NCBI GenBank assembly: GCA_016720145.1
Contig: JADJXV010000002.1
Location: forward strand, 62,001 to 126,000
DNA: 64,000 bases
Source: Ignavibacteria bacterium
GTDB lineage: Bacteria; Bacteroidota; Ignavibacteria; Kapaibacteriales; UBA961
Direction: 5' to 3'
Below the pieces are notes generated by a model. That model made no database searches and had not been told where the DNA came from. It was given only the letters and a program-made list of their open reading frames with translations. The position numbers and the translations under genes were made by a program. Positions 8,851 through 18,313 of this stretch are shown one piece after another. Within the stretch, counting starts at the first letter, position 1. Each line of letters begins with the position of its first letter.

Positions 8851-8895
8851 TAAAAAAGGGAGTAAGTAGCTAAAACTCAAGCCCTACTCACCCCC
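8851..8895 (-). terminator. Probable terminator after porV
   Basis: On the minus strand GGGGGTGAGTAG pairs with CTACTTACTCCC (10 of 12 pairs) followed by CTTTTTTAC. The imperfect stem lowers confidence. Confidence 0.5.
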
Positions 8896-8923
8896 TATTA
8901 TATCATAACTCATTACGAGTTAA

Positions 8924-10000
8924 TTATTTACCGCTATTTGCCCAATCTATAACCATAGAGAAGCGCATCGTATTACCAAGTGGATGATTCGCTTCGAAGG
9001 TATTTATAAAGCTGAAATCAAGGTTAAACATATCATATCGTACGCCTGCACCAAAGGTCATAAACTGTCGATTACCGGAATTAGCTGGTTCAGTAAAATA
9101 TCCTGCTCTGAGTGCTACAATTTTTTCGTACCAATATTCCATTCCTGCAGATAAATCAACACCACCCTTTTCCCATGCAGTGATAAAGGATTTTGGAATC
9201 GGATCTGAGGCTTGATTATCTCGTCGGACGAGGAGCTTTGACATGTCAAATGCAATGGTTAAATCATTAAACTCATCTCGTACCAAATTGATAGCCGTTC
9301 CAAGTCTGAATGTAGTTGGGAGAGGATCGGATTCTTGTGCATAGGTCACTTTTGGTCCTACATTTTGCAAGTTGGTACCGAGTGAAAATTTATCATTTAA
9401 ATCAATATCGAATATCTCGAGTTTTGATGGCTTCCACAGGACTCCAAGATCGAAACTACCGCTTACACCTGTTCCGGAGCTTCCCGACAGCGTATTAATT
9501 GGTGCTAAGTTTGATTGAATATACCGTAACTGAATTCCTGCGCCAATATCATCAGCAATCATAGTTCCGTAACATACACCTAAAGAAAATTCATTTGAAC
9601 GGAACTTTCCACCGGGCTTACCATCATCGAATGTTCGTTGAAACTCACCTAAATTCATTAAAATAAAATTAACACCTATCATACCATCTAGTGCATCAAC
9701 ATGCTGTACATAGCCACCATAGCTATAGAATAAGTCTGCATTAAACTGTGGTAACCATCTTGAAAAATTGAGAGAGACTTGGCGAGAATTCTGAAAACCT
9801 AACCCCCCGGGATTCCATGACATAGCGTTGACATTATCCGCAATGGCTGTACCAACTTCTCCCATTCCGCCTGCTCGGGCATCTGCAGAAATAAGTAAGA
9901 AAGGAACAGCCGACGTACCACCTTGTGCCTGAGCATCAAAGGTAGAAATCAACATCGTTATCGCTACCAAAAGCGGACTTGCCACAAAAAATTGTTTCAT
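8924..10000 (-). CDS. porV: Type IX secretion outer-membrane protein PorV
   Basis: The 358-residue protein has a signal peptide ending in FDAQAQ and the PorV/PorQ family opening SADARAGGMGEVGTAIADN followed by MSWNPGGLGF. The rest alternates beta strands, as in the FadL-like barrel of PorV. PorV is the outer-membrane shuttle that carries T9SS cargo from the translocon to the attachment complex, where PorU cleaves the C-terminal signal. It lies 34 bases downstream of porU on the same strand, the same pairing found in many T9SS-bearing genomes. PorQ is the main alternative; adjacency to porU favours PorV. Confidence 0.9.
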   Translation of the reverse strand: MKQFFVASPLLVAITMLISTFDAQAQGGTSAVPFLLISADARAGGMGEVGTAIADNVNAMSWNPGGLGFQNSRQVSLNFSRWLPQFNADLFYSYGGYVQHVDALDGMIGVNFILMNLGEFQRTFDDGKPGGKFRSNEFSLGVCYGTMIADDIGAGIQLRYIQSNLAPINTLSGSSGTGVSGSFDLGVLWKPSKLEIFDIDLNDKFSLGTNLQNVGPKVTYAQESDPLPTTFRLGTAINLVRDEFNDLTIAFDMSKLLVRRDNQASDPIPKSFITAWEKGGVDLSAGMEYWYEKIVALRAGYFTEPANSGNRQFMTFGAGVRYDMFNLDFSFINTFEANHPLGNTMRFSMVIDWANSGK

Positions 10001-10034
10001 TACGTAGTCCTTTTGAAATTAAATTTATATTTTG

Positions 10035-11177
10035 TTATCTAGTTATTTGGATAGTACCATACACCTTTTCAACATCGCCATTTGCGGCACGAACATCTAC
10101 TGAATAGATATAGTTCCCTTGTGCCGCTCTTGCACCATCAATATTTATACCATCCCATTCAATTGCCGCTGTATGAAGACCTTCAATTGTTTTATTAATG
10201 GATCTCACCAAACTTCCATCAGTTGCAAAAATATGAATTTCTACTGTAAAAGGAAGTGATTGATTATGCTGAAATGAAATAGTTGTACTATTTGATGTAG
10301 GATTAGGGTAACATAGTAAATTATCTGTAATGATTGTCTTATCGGTAGCAGCTACACGGAAATTCGTAAGTATTTCCGAGTAATTATTCAATACATCCCA
10401 TGCTCTTGCACGTGCTGTGTGCCCACCTGAGGTTAGATCAAAGATTTGTTTCTGTGCTGTCCCCTTGCGTGAATCGTCTAATGAAGTTTCGAAGCTACTT
10501 GTTAAGTCAATAGGAGTCGGATTATCATCAAACCAAATTTCAATTTTGTGTCCAATGCTCGAGCCTGTCGTATTTATACCTGTCTCATCTTCTAAATCGA
10601 CTAAAAGCAGTGGAGACTTTCTTACTAGATTACCTGCACGAAATGATCGGTCATCCATAAAGATGTCAATAACAGGACCTTTTCTATCTGAACCGGTTCC
10701 TGACACAATACCACCGACTTTAAATGCACGTGAGCTCCCTTTGGCTGTCTTTTTATCCGAAAATGCATACCCAAATAATCTACCTTGTTCGTTCGTAAAG
10801 CTCAAATCTTTTGGCATCACAAATGAAGCTTCAAACTTTCCATTCACTACACGATACGAACTTCTGTTGAGAGTACCTCCAAATTCCAGAATTTGATGAG
10901 TTACATCATCTGCAGGATCAACAATCCTTGCATTTATATCACTATCAGTCATAGTCAACAATGCCTTGCCTTGAAAAGTTGTGTCGATTGCTCCACCACT
11001 TGGCGGTAGAATCGAACCATTGATTTTGACGGTAGAAAGCGCTTTTAGTAGTGGCATAGCTGATATGCTGTCTGTGACTGACTGGTCATTAATTGCATCA
11101 ATACTTACGATTAGTTCCGGAAAAGCAAGTCTCATCGTAGGATCACCCAATAAAAAAATACTTTTCATCATTTGCAC
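10035..11177 (-). CDS. porU: PorU, C-terminal part (frameshifted from the upstream half)
   Basis: This frame begins IFLLGDPTMRLAFP, the conserved end of the peptidase C25 (gingipain) domain, directly continuing the preceding frame after a one-base shift at the A7 run 11152-11158. Removing one base would read YFLLGDP without interruption. Downstream are Ig-like beta domains and a C-terminal FlgD-like/T9SS sorting-type domain (CYPNPTSNSTTISF, GNYIYSVDV) ending QITR. The nominal GTG start at 11177 has no independent meaning. The C-terminal region of PorU is itself a T9SS domain retained uncleaved in the attachment complex. Confidence 0.85.
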   Translation of the reverse strand: MQMMKSIFLLGDPTMRLAFPELIVSIDAINDQSVTDSISAMPLLKALSTVKINGSILPPSGGAIDTTFQGKALLTMTDSDINARIVDPADDVTHQILEFGGTLNRSSYRVVNGKFEASFVMPKDLSFTNEQGRLFGYAFSDKKTAKGSSRAFKVGGIVSGTGSDRKGPVIDIFMDDRSFRAGNLVRKSPLLLVDLEDETGINTTGSSIGHKIEIWFDDNPTPIDLTSSFETSLDDSRKGTAQKQIFDLTSGGHTARARAWDVLNNYSEILTNFRVAATDKTIITDNLLCYPNPTSNSTTISFQHNQSLPFTVEIHIFATDGSLVRSINKTIEGLHTAAIEWDGINIDGARAAQGNYIYSVDVRAANGDVEKVYGTIQITR

Positions 11178-14064
11178 TTGTATGCCCTTGCTTCATAGTG
11201 TACATCATATCACCCAAACGAGGGTATCTGCCATCAGGCTGTCTGGTGAACATTTCAGAATAAAAATCTTGGCTTATTATTTCATTTTCACCCGGGAAGA
11301 CAGGTCGAGCAGCAGCAAAAATACCAATTGCGCCTCCAATTTTACTGAATACCAATTCCTCGGCTGCACTTTGCTGATCACCATTATCAAATCTTGAGAA
11401 GTCACATGTTGCAGCAGTTAGAAAAAATAACTTATTCAGATTTGTCATCAAAGGAATTGTCGTTTCACGTTCGAATACCAATTCATGAGCCCAAACTCTT
11501 GGACTACCATGCCCTACCCAATTTAATAAAAGTGTACCACTGTTTATTTGATTCAGAAGCTGGGCTGTCACACCGGGTTTGCGGCGCCCTTTGGGTACGC
11601 TTTCAGTTGGAAATTCCGCCATATATATTTTACTTTGGAAGAAATCCTGTGGTATAAAATCACGAGAAATTACTTCTGAGCCATTTGTATGTAATGTACG
11701 ATCATTACCATGAGTGGTCAAACCATCGTCAGCTACTAATGTAATTCGAGATTGCCAGTCACCAAATTCTGAATTGGTTTCATAATGTTTTATTTTTTCA
11801 ACCATCCAAAGACCAGCTTCATTATTAGGTACAGTCAATCGGCCAATAGCCAAGTCAATTTTATAATCATTCCCAACAATACGTGCAAAATAGTCATCAC
11901 TGGTGAATGTACCTGTTTCATCAAAAGAGCCTTCATAATTTACAGATTCGTATGGTGGCACAAAATTCAAAGCTTGAGATTGATTGTTTTTATAATCATA
12001 ATGCCCATCTCCCCATAAAAGCACGTATTTAGGCTTCGTATTCCAGTGAGTAAAGGCAAAACCCAGAAAATCTCTAATAGCTGTTACATCAGGCATTCCA
12101 CCGGAGAATTCATTGTAAATCTGCTCTGTCGTAATGACGCTCACTGTCAGTTCTTTTTGAGATTCTCGGTATTCTTTAAACTTATTGGCAGATTCAACAA
12201 TACTTGAATGTGTGATGACAATCACATCCGAATTGGCATAACTAGTACGTAAATCTGCTATATCCGTTGATTCTAAACGAGGAGTTTTTACTTGTGATGA
12301 GAGATAAAATCGTTTTGGGGAATTGGTGGGAACATCACTTTGCAATAGAAACGAACCACCAGCTGAAGAATAGTTCTTCATTAATTTGGGAGTCGATCGG
12401 TCTGTAACATCAAATCCAAAAATTTCACCGCTGAATCCATTGATGGAGTATTCAGTGCCTCCTGATACGCCTAAATCAGTATAAAATTCAATGGAATTAT
12501 TACTTGCTACACATACCTGTGGATAATGAATTTCAAACCAGTTCATTAATCCTGCTGCGCTAGTATTTCCATTTTCAGCTGCATACGCGAATTTTAATAC
12601 ACTTCGCCCATCATTTGCAATGCTGCTCGATGGGATTGTCCCATTGCCTGACCATGCATAGGCATCATTATAATTTATACCTCCACTACCAATGCCGTAC
12701 AAACGTACCGTACCAACCGTAGTGCCATTTTCAGAAATAGTAAATGTACCGTCAGTAGGAGATCGATGTGCAAGTGAGTAACGGTAATAAATTGATCCAG
12801 ATCGTGATAGATTGGGGAGTGGTGTCGTAAACACTTGAGGTAAAGCATTGTCAACGGAACGTCCAAACCAAGTACGCCCGGAGCCTGCATTAAATGCATT
12901 TACTACTTCTTCTTCATTATATACACGAGCAATACAGCTTGTTGGACGGTTGACAATAGTTAAGGATTCGTCAAGTTCTATAGCACGTAATCCCGGCATT
13001 CCGCCATAAGTCAATATATAATAATTGTCTTTAGAATATGCATTTAGAAAATGATGTATTGTTTTTGAATCACTTTGATATTCAAATCCGTTGGCAGCAC
13101 TTGCGTAAAAAATTATTGCATCGAAGTCGCCATTTTGTTTTGTCCTGACGATTATCGGCTGTTCTTTCATTACATTTTTAATCCCAACACTCGCATCCTC
13201 CGATAATGGTATGCCGCCATTTCCGAAAATCTTCACCGTAGCAACATCAGATGGAGACAAAGTGATACCATTTTTAGATAGCATTGAAGCATCGATTTTA
13301 TAAACTCCTTCACTCTCAATACCAATTCTCACCGATTTTCCTGAACTGAGAATTTTAGCGTTATCTGTTAGCTTTCTGAATGATTGTTCAGGTTCAATAA
13401 TACAGTTTTTAGCTTGTTCCGCATTTAATACATTACCTACAATAAAGTCATTTTTAGTCGATTTATCATGGGTAGTTGCACCAGACAATCGAAGTGTAAC
13501 TATAATTTTTTGTGGTATTTCAATAGTATTCGAGGATGCATCATAGCGAGCTGCTACAAATGTAATATCTGCAATATGAATATTCCTAGCGATACCACCA
13601 TATTGAATTGATGTCCATTCATGTGGAATAGATGCTTGATAAAGTAATGGATTACATATAAGATTGGCTTCTAGGAATTCTCCGTTTCTGGATGGTGTAG
13701 CTACGGGTGATATTTTTTGGTAAATTCTTTGTACACCAATGGCTTGTATGGTGGAAATTGAAAAACCGAAGGGAGAGGGAACAGCGAGGGGAGCGCTAAT
13801 TTCAAGGATAGAAGGTGAGCCAAATTGTCTGCTGCGAACGGAAGCTCCTACAATTCTCGGCAGGTAAACATTTTCACCAGTTGTTGTGATGAGAGTGTCT
13901 AACTTTTCAAATTGAGGTGTGTAGCTTATTACGATTTCGGTTGGTGACGATCGTAATACTTCAATGCCGTTCTGTCGTACCTGCGCAGATACACTGAGAG
14001 ATACCAAGAATGCGAACATCACAGAAGCAACAATAAAATATTGATGCAAAAATCTGATACTCAT
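11143..14064 (-). CDS. porU: PorU, T9SS C-terminal signal peptidase/sortase, N-terminal part (frameshift at its end)
   Basis: From ATG 14064 (GAAAGGG upstream) the frame codes a signal peptide (ending SLSVSAQ), a long beta-rich N-terminal region, and the C25 cysteine protease domain. The His of WVGHGSPRVW (about residue 852) and the Cys of TAATCDFSRF (about 887) form the catalytic dyad. PorU removes the C-terminal domain of T9SS cargo and joins the product to surface lipopolysaccharide. The frame then stops at KYFFIG because of a 7-T run; the remainder continues in the next frame to 10035. Full span would be about 1342 residues. An earlier start at 14169 is possible but gives a poorer signal peptide. 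Confidence 0.9.
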   Translation of the reverse strand: MSIRFLHQYFIVASVMFAFLVSLSVSAQVRQNGIEVLRSSPTEIVISYTPQFEKLDTLITTTGENVYLPRIVGASVRSRQFGSPSILEISAPLAVPSPFGFSISTIQAIGVQRIYQKISPVATPSRNGEFLEANLICNPLLYQASIPHEWTSIQYGGIARNIHIADITFVAARYDASSNTIEIPQKIIVTLRLSGATTHDKSTKNDFIVGNVLNAEQAKNCIIEPEQSFRKLTDNAKILSSGKSVRIGIESEGVYKIDASMLSKNGITLSPSDVATVKIFGNGGIPLSEDASVGIKNVMKEQPIIVRTKQNGDFDAIIFYASAANGFEYQSDSKTIHHFLNAYSKDNYYILTYGGMPGLRAIELDESLTIVNRPTSCIARVYNEEEVVNAFNAGSGRTWFGRSVDNALPQVFTTPLPNLSRSGSIYYRYSLAHRSPTDGTFTISENGTTVGTVRLYGIGSGGINYNDAYAWSGNGTIPSSSIANDGRSVLKFAYAAENGNTSAAGLMNWFEIHYPQVCVASNNSIEFYTDLGVSGGTEYSINGFSGEIFGFDVTDRSTPKLMKNYSSAGGSFLLQSDVPTNSPKRFYLSSQVKTPRLESTDIADLRTSYANSDVIVITHSSIVESANKFKEYRESQKELTVSVITTEQIYNEFSGGMPDVTAIRDFLGFAFTHWNTKPKYVLLWGDGHYDYKNNQSQALNFVPPYESVNYEGSFDETGTFTSDDYFARIVGNDYKIDLAIGRLTVPNNEAGLWMVEKIKHYETNSEFGDWQSRITLVADDGLTTHGNDRTLHTNGSEVISRDFIPQDFFQSKIYMAEFPTESVPKGRRKPGVTAQLLNQINSGTLLLNWVGHGSPRVWAHELVFERETTIPLMTNLNKLFFLTAATCDFSRFDNGDQQSAAEELVFSKIGGAIGIFAAARPVFPGENEIISQDFYSEMFTRQPDGRYPRLGDMMYTMKQGHTSANDEKYFFIG

Positions 14065-14466
14065 AACTGCAGCCCTTTCAAGAATGGAATATGAATATGT
14101 GAAATATACGGCGCTGTGAGAGGAGCCGAGGATATTTACACTCGAAATTAACAATAATAATAGTACCATCGACTAAACGGTGCAACAGAGTATTTCTTTA
14201 AGTACTAACCTATTGCTCTCACATCAATGATGTATTCAGTCAAGATAGATGCTAAAACTTTGTAACGAAGAGGTAAATATTATGCAGTAGGCAGAGGGAT
14301 TTATTAGGCTAAATAAATTTAAGTGCGGCGAAAATACAATGATTATAACTCGCAACCAAACACTTTTTCCGAAAAAAAAGAAATAAATTCAAAAAAATGC
14401 CTCGCCATCGGGGGAATGATGACAAGGCATGCAGCATAAAGAGGAGGTTGACAGCTTGCGCCGTCG
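14065..14466. other. Gene-free stretch upstream of porU and downstream of tRNA-Gly
   Basis: About 400 AT-rich bases with no credible ORF. It should hold the porU promoter; no clear promoter motif or terminator hairpin was recognised. Confidence 0.5.
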
Positions 14467-14539
<73 letters not shown>

Positions 14540-14603
14540 TTGCACTTTTTCGGCGGCAAAACTACGAAAGTTTTCCTCACCTAACAAAATAAAAATATTA
14601 TTA

Positions 14604-15254
14604 TCAGGCAAAATGCTTACTGAATTTGCGGATACAAATTTCTTTTACTTTCATAATACTCGCCGTTGTACCAATTTCTTTTGATATCGATGTAACACCT
14701 TTGTCCGATATTCCGCAAGGAATTATCAGTTCAAATTCACTCATATCATTACTAACATTCAGCGCAAAACCATGAGAAGTAACCCACCTGGTACAGTGAA
14801 TTCCAATTGCGCATATCTTTCTTTTTCCTTCATCGACCCAGACACCGGTTGATCGATCGACATGTAAGCCGATTACACCATACTCTGCAATTGTTTCAAT
14901 AATGCATGTTTCGATTTCACGCAAGAACCAATGTAAATCTTCACGAAAATCTGTAAGTCTAAATATTGGATAACCAATGAGTTGCCCCAAATTATGAAGT
15001 GTCACATCTCCCCCACGATTGATTGGAATTACTTGTATTCCTTTACCCTTTAATTCTTCTTGTGACGCAATAATATTAGCATCGCTACCATTACGCCCAA
15101 TTGTAATTACCGATGGATGCTGACAAAGGACGAGAGTGCTCGGCTTTTCACCACTCAGCACTGCTTGTGCTAATACTCGTTGACGATCCCATGCTTCCGT
15201 AAAGTCAATAATTCCCCAATCTCGTATTGCAATCATAATCTTCCGGACTTTCAT
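14604..15254 (-). CDS. lipB: Lipoyl(octanoyl) transferase LipB
   Basis: LipB moves octanoate from acyl carrier protein to lipoyl domains in the cytoplasm, the first step of protein lipoylation. The 216-residue product has INRGGDVTLHNLGQLIGYP (the RGGDVT-H-GQ signature, residues 79-95), the catalytic Lys146 in RKICAIGI and the catalytic Cys180 in IIPCGI. Length fits the family. It is the last protein gene of a run tig-clpP-clpX-channel-lipB, 15 bases after the channel gene. An alternative ATG lies 18 bases downstream (15236). LipA is not in the window. Confidence 0.93.
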   Translation of the reverse strand: MKVRKIMIAIRDWGIIDFTEAWDRQRVLAQAVLSGEKPSTLVLCQHPSVITIGRNGSDANIIASQEELKGKGIQVIPINRGGDVTLHNLGQLIGYPIFRLTDFREDLHWFLREIETCIIETIAEYGVIGLHVDRSTGVWVDEGKRKICAIGIHCTRWVTSHGFALNVSNDMSEFELIIPCGISDKGVTSISKEIGTTASIMKVKEICIRKFSKHFA

Positions 15255-15269
15255 GCTTGAAGTTAAATT

Positions 15270-16247
15270 CTATAGCTTATGGTAGCTTTTACGTTCAATT
15301 GTTCGTGCTGCCGCTTTGAGAGCAACCAGTGCTTCCTGCATTTCTCGCATCTGGAGCTCAACTTGCTCTACTGCATAATCTAATGTGTTATTATCGACTG
15401 CACATTTAATTAACATTTTTTTCTTGTCATCTTGCGCTTTTAAATCAGCTATTTCTGAAGTAATTACGCCAATAAATAGATTTAAAAATATCATCGCTCC
15501 CAGAATGATAAAACTTACAAAATAGATAGCAATACCAAATTGCTCATATCCTGAAGCATTCATCATTTCATTTTTCATAATCGAAGTCCAATCATCTCCT
15601 GTCACCACTTGAAAAAGCGAAAGCATCGCCGTCGCTAAATTCCCAAATTTTTCTGGATTATGCCTGCCAAAAAGATCTGTTCCAATAATAGCATAAGAGT
15701 AAAAATGGAGTAATAGTAGCAGCAAAACATAAGCCATAGAAGGCAAGCTTTTAAGTAAAGCACCCACCAGAAGCTTCAGACGAGGGAGTTCATCGATAAG
15801 GAGTAATACTCTTAAAATTCTAGCAGTTCTGAGTACAGCAAAAAAGGTAGCATGGACGGGGAGCAAACATACAAATACAATGACAAAGTCAAAATTATGC
15901 CATGGATCAAGGAAGAACCTATACCAAATTCGACTGCCGTTCTCATCAGTTTTCATCGCTTCGGCAACAATTCGTATCACCAATTCAACTACAAAAAATG
16001 CCAAAATGGCTTGATCCAAATCATAAAATAATGTTCGGTACGAGCCATAAAGCTCTTGACTCGTTTCTAAGCCGATAAGGATAGCCGAAGCAATAATGAC
16101 AACAATTACAGCATCATGGAAAAGCCGTGAATCAGCAATTCGGACAATAAGCGGTTTTTTATCAGTAGCTTTATATTCTGAATCGAGACTAATCTTTCTT
16201 CTAAAATCTAAGCGGTAGAAATTTATTAATAATCTTATAAATTTCAT
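15270..16247 (-). CDS. Voltage-gated-type cation channel subunit (NaChBac/Cav-like ion transporter)
   Basis: The 325-residue protein has the six-helix plan of single-domain bacterial sodium channels: S1 near residues 45-60, S2 75-93, S3 118-131, S4 with R140, R143 and R146 (VLRTARILRVLLLIDELPRLK), S5 168-190, and S6 near 237-263. The pore sequence is TGDDWTS (216-222), in place of TLESWAS in NaChBac; two adjacent Asp recall calcium-selective filters. The C-terminus is a charged coiled coil that would assemble a tetramer. It lies 28 bases after clpX and 15 before lipB, an unexpected place. Ion selectivity is inference. Confidence 0.85.
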   Translation of the reverse strand: MKFIRLLINFYRLDFRRKISLDSEYKATDKKPLIVRIADSRLFHDAVIVVIIASAILIGLETSQELYGSYRTLFYDLDQAILAFFVVELVIRIVAEAMKTDENGSRIWYRFFLDPWHNFDFVIVFVCLLPVHATFFAVLRTARILRVLLLIDELPRLKLLVGALLKSLPSMAYVLLLLLLHFYSYAIIGTDLFGRHNPEKFGNLATAMLSLFQVVTGDDWTSIMKNEMMNASGYEQFGIAIYFVSFIILGAMIFLNLFIGVITSEIADLKAQDDKKKMLIKCAVDNNTLDYAVEQVELQMREMQEALVALKAAARTIERKSYHKL

Positions 16248-16275
16248 AGTTGGATCATCATAGGTGGGCTTTCAG

Positions 16276-17574
16276 TTATTGGCTGTCAGCAATTTTTTTT
16301 GATGAATGACGGGCAGGAGCATGCTCGGCTGAATATTCAAAGACTGGTTCAGCACCTAAATCGACTGCATTTTTAGTCACTACACACTTCCGTACATTAG
16401 TCTTATCTGGTAATTCATACATTACCGGAAGCATCACCTCTTCCATAATTGCCCGAAGACCACGAGCGCCTGTTTTGCGCTTCTGTGCTTTAGCAACAAT
16501 TGCAAGAAGAGCTTCACGCTGGAACATCAATTCAGCACCTTCCATTTGAAAGAGCTTTTGATATTGTTTGACCAATGCATTTTTAGGATTCGTGAGAATA
16601 TCAAGCATTGCTTGGTCAGTAAGTGGCGCAAGTGGAGCTATAATTGGCAATCTACCCGTCAACTCAGGAATAAAACCATAATGTATAAGATCTTCCGGCT
16701 CTAAGTGTCTGAGTAATTCATAACTTTCTTGAACTGATTTTTGAGCATTAGAATGAAAACCAATTGTCTTGGAATTGAGTCTACGAGCTACAATTTTTTC
16801 AATTCCATCGAATGCGCCACCACAGATAAATAGTATGTTCTTGGTATTCAAATAGACAAGGGATTGCTCAGGGTGTTTGCGACCTCCCTTTGGCGGAATA
16901 CTTGCCATTGTACCTTCTAAAATTTTGAGTAATGCCTGCTGTACGCCTTTACCCGACACATCTCGTGTAATACTCGATGACTCACTTCGACGAGATATTT
17001 TATCAATCTCATCGATATATATAATACCTCGCTCGGCACGCTCTACATCGTAATCTGCATTTTGTAATAGACTTACTAGGACAGACTCCACATCATCTCC
17101 GACATACCCTGCTTCGGTAATAGTTGTCGCATCTGCAATAGCAAACGGTACATCCAAAACCCGTGCAAGAGTTTGGGCTAGAAGTGTTTTACCGGTACCA
17201 GTAGGTCCCGCTAACAAAATGTTACTTTTTTCAATATCAACATCAGCAAGAGAGCCCAGTAAATCTCCGGCTTGTATTCGTTTGTAATGATTATAAACCG
17301 CTACCGAAAGTACTCTTTTTGCGCTATCTTGACCGATAACATACTCATCTAGATGGAGCTTAATTTCAGATGGTTTAGGAAGAGTTTTCGGTCCTTTTTT
17401 ACTCGTCTTTGTATTGCTTAATGCACCCTGCCGCAGAATATCAGCAGCATTATAGACACAAATATCACATATAAACACTTCAGGACCGGACACAAAACTG
17501 GTCACTTCGTTTGATGTACGGCCACAAAATGAACAACTTGGTTCTTTAAAAGGAGGCTGACGGTCTTTTTTCAT
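16276..17574 (-). CDS. clpX: ATP-dependent Clp protease ATP-binding subunit ClpX
   Basis: The 432-residue protein starts with the zinc-binding domain (C14, C17, C36, C39), then the AAA+ core with Walker A GPTGTGKT (123-130), Walker B IIYIDEID (184-191), and the pore/RKH region SILEGT-like stretch LLKILEGTM. It unfolds tagged proteins and feeds them to ClpP. It follows clpP by 87 bases, with a terminator-like hairpin between them, so it may also have its own promoter. The order tig-clpP-clpX is widely conserved. The tail after residue 415 is short and hydrophilic. Confidence 0.96.
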   Translation of the reverse strand: MKKDRQPPFKEPSCSFCGRTSNEVTSFVSGPEVFICDICVYNAADILRQGALSNTKTSKKGPKTLPKPSEIKLHLDEYVIGQDSAKRVLSVAVYNHYKRIQAGDLLGSLADVDIEKSNILLAGPTGTGKTLLAQTLARVLDVPFAIADATTITEAGYVGDDVESVLVSLLQNADYDVERAERGIIYIDEIDKISRRSESSSITRDVSGKGVQQALLKILEGTMASIPPKGGRKHPEQSLVYLNTKNILFICGGAFDGIEKIVARRLNSKTIGFHSNAQKSVQESYELLRHLEPEDLIHYGFIPELTGRLPIIAPLAPLTDQAMLDILTNPKNALVKQYQKLFQMEGAELMFQREALLAIVAKAQKRKTGARGLRAIMEEVMLPVMYELPDKTNVRKCVVTKNAVDLGAEPVFEYSAEHAPARHSSKKIADSQ

Positions 17575-17601
17575 GTAAGAATTATCAATAAATATCTATA
17601 T

Positions 17602-17635
17602 GAGAAAAAGAAAGGACAGGTTACTCGCCTGCCCC
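17602..17635 (-). terminator. Terminator-like hairpin between clpP and clpX
   Basis: On the minus strand GGGCAGG and CCTGTCC (one wobble pair) flank a 7-base loop and are followed by TTTCTTTTTC. It could attenuate read-through from clpP into clpX. Confidence 0.5.
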
Positions 17636-17661
17636 TTCAATTTAAAACTATATCCACAATC

Positions 17662-18276
17662 TTAACTATCTTTTTTCGGTTCCGAATCGGGCTTTCGCTC
17701 CAAAATTCTATCAACTAATCCATACGCTACAGCTTGTGTAGCATCCATATAATTATCGCGATCAGCATCTTTCATAATAGTAGCGACATCCTTGCCGGTA
17801 TGCTTGGAAATGATAGCATACAGCGTTTCACGAATTCGCATCATCTCTTTCGTATAAATCTCAATATCACTTGCCTGACCTTGAGTACCTCCAAGTGGCT
17901 GATGCATCATGATTCTTGAATTTGGTAGTGCGAACCTTTTACCGGCTGTGCCAGCACACAAAAGCACTTGTGCCATCGAAGCTGCCATTCCCACGCAAAT
18001 AGTTGATATATCAGGTCGTATGAACTGCATAGTATCATAAATTGCAAGTCCCGAACTCACACTTCCACCCGGTGAATTGATATAAATATTAATATCTTTC
18101 GACGGGTCTTCACTTTCCAAAAACAACAATTGTGCAATCGTTAAGCTCGCCACATAATCATCAATTGGTGTACCAATAAAGATAATTCTTTCCTTCAAAA
18201 GCCGCGAATAAATATCATAGGCGCGTTCACCGCGGGATGTCTGCTCAACTACCATCGGTACGAGTTGGTTTCTCAT
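17662..18276 (-). CDS. clpP: ATP-dependent Clp protease proteolytic subunit ClpP
   Basis: The 204-residue protein has the catalytic Ser100 in VGMAASMAQ, His125 in RIMMHQP and an Asp in the DRDN segment near 172-174. INSPGGSVSSGLAIYD is the conserved handle/oxyanion region. The N-terminus (MRNQLVPMVVEQTSRGERAYDIYS) matches ClpP proteins with a short propeptide. It forms the tetradecameric chamber working with ClpX next door. The gene starts 37 bases after tig. Confidence 0.96.
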   Translation of the reverse strand: MRNQLVPMVVEQTSRGERAYDIYSRLLKERIIFIGTPIDDYVASLTIAQLLFLESEDPSKDINIYINSPGGSVSSGLAIYDTMQFIRPDISTICVGMAASMAQVLLCAGTAGKRFALPNSRIMMHQPLGGTQGQASDIEIYTKEMMRIRETLYAIISKHTGKDVATIMKDADRDNYMDATQAVAYGLVDRILERKPDSEPKKDS

Positions 18277-18313
18277 ATCATAACCTTTACTATTAATTGT
18301 AAACTATAAACTA

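Noticed and set aside
10417..10896. 159-residue plus-strand ORF
   Set aside because: Antisense shadow of porU; no family resemblance.
11143..11177. Programmed -1 frameshift in porU
   Set aside because: The T7 run would require a +1 shift, not -1; an indel or transcript slippage fits better.
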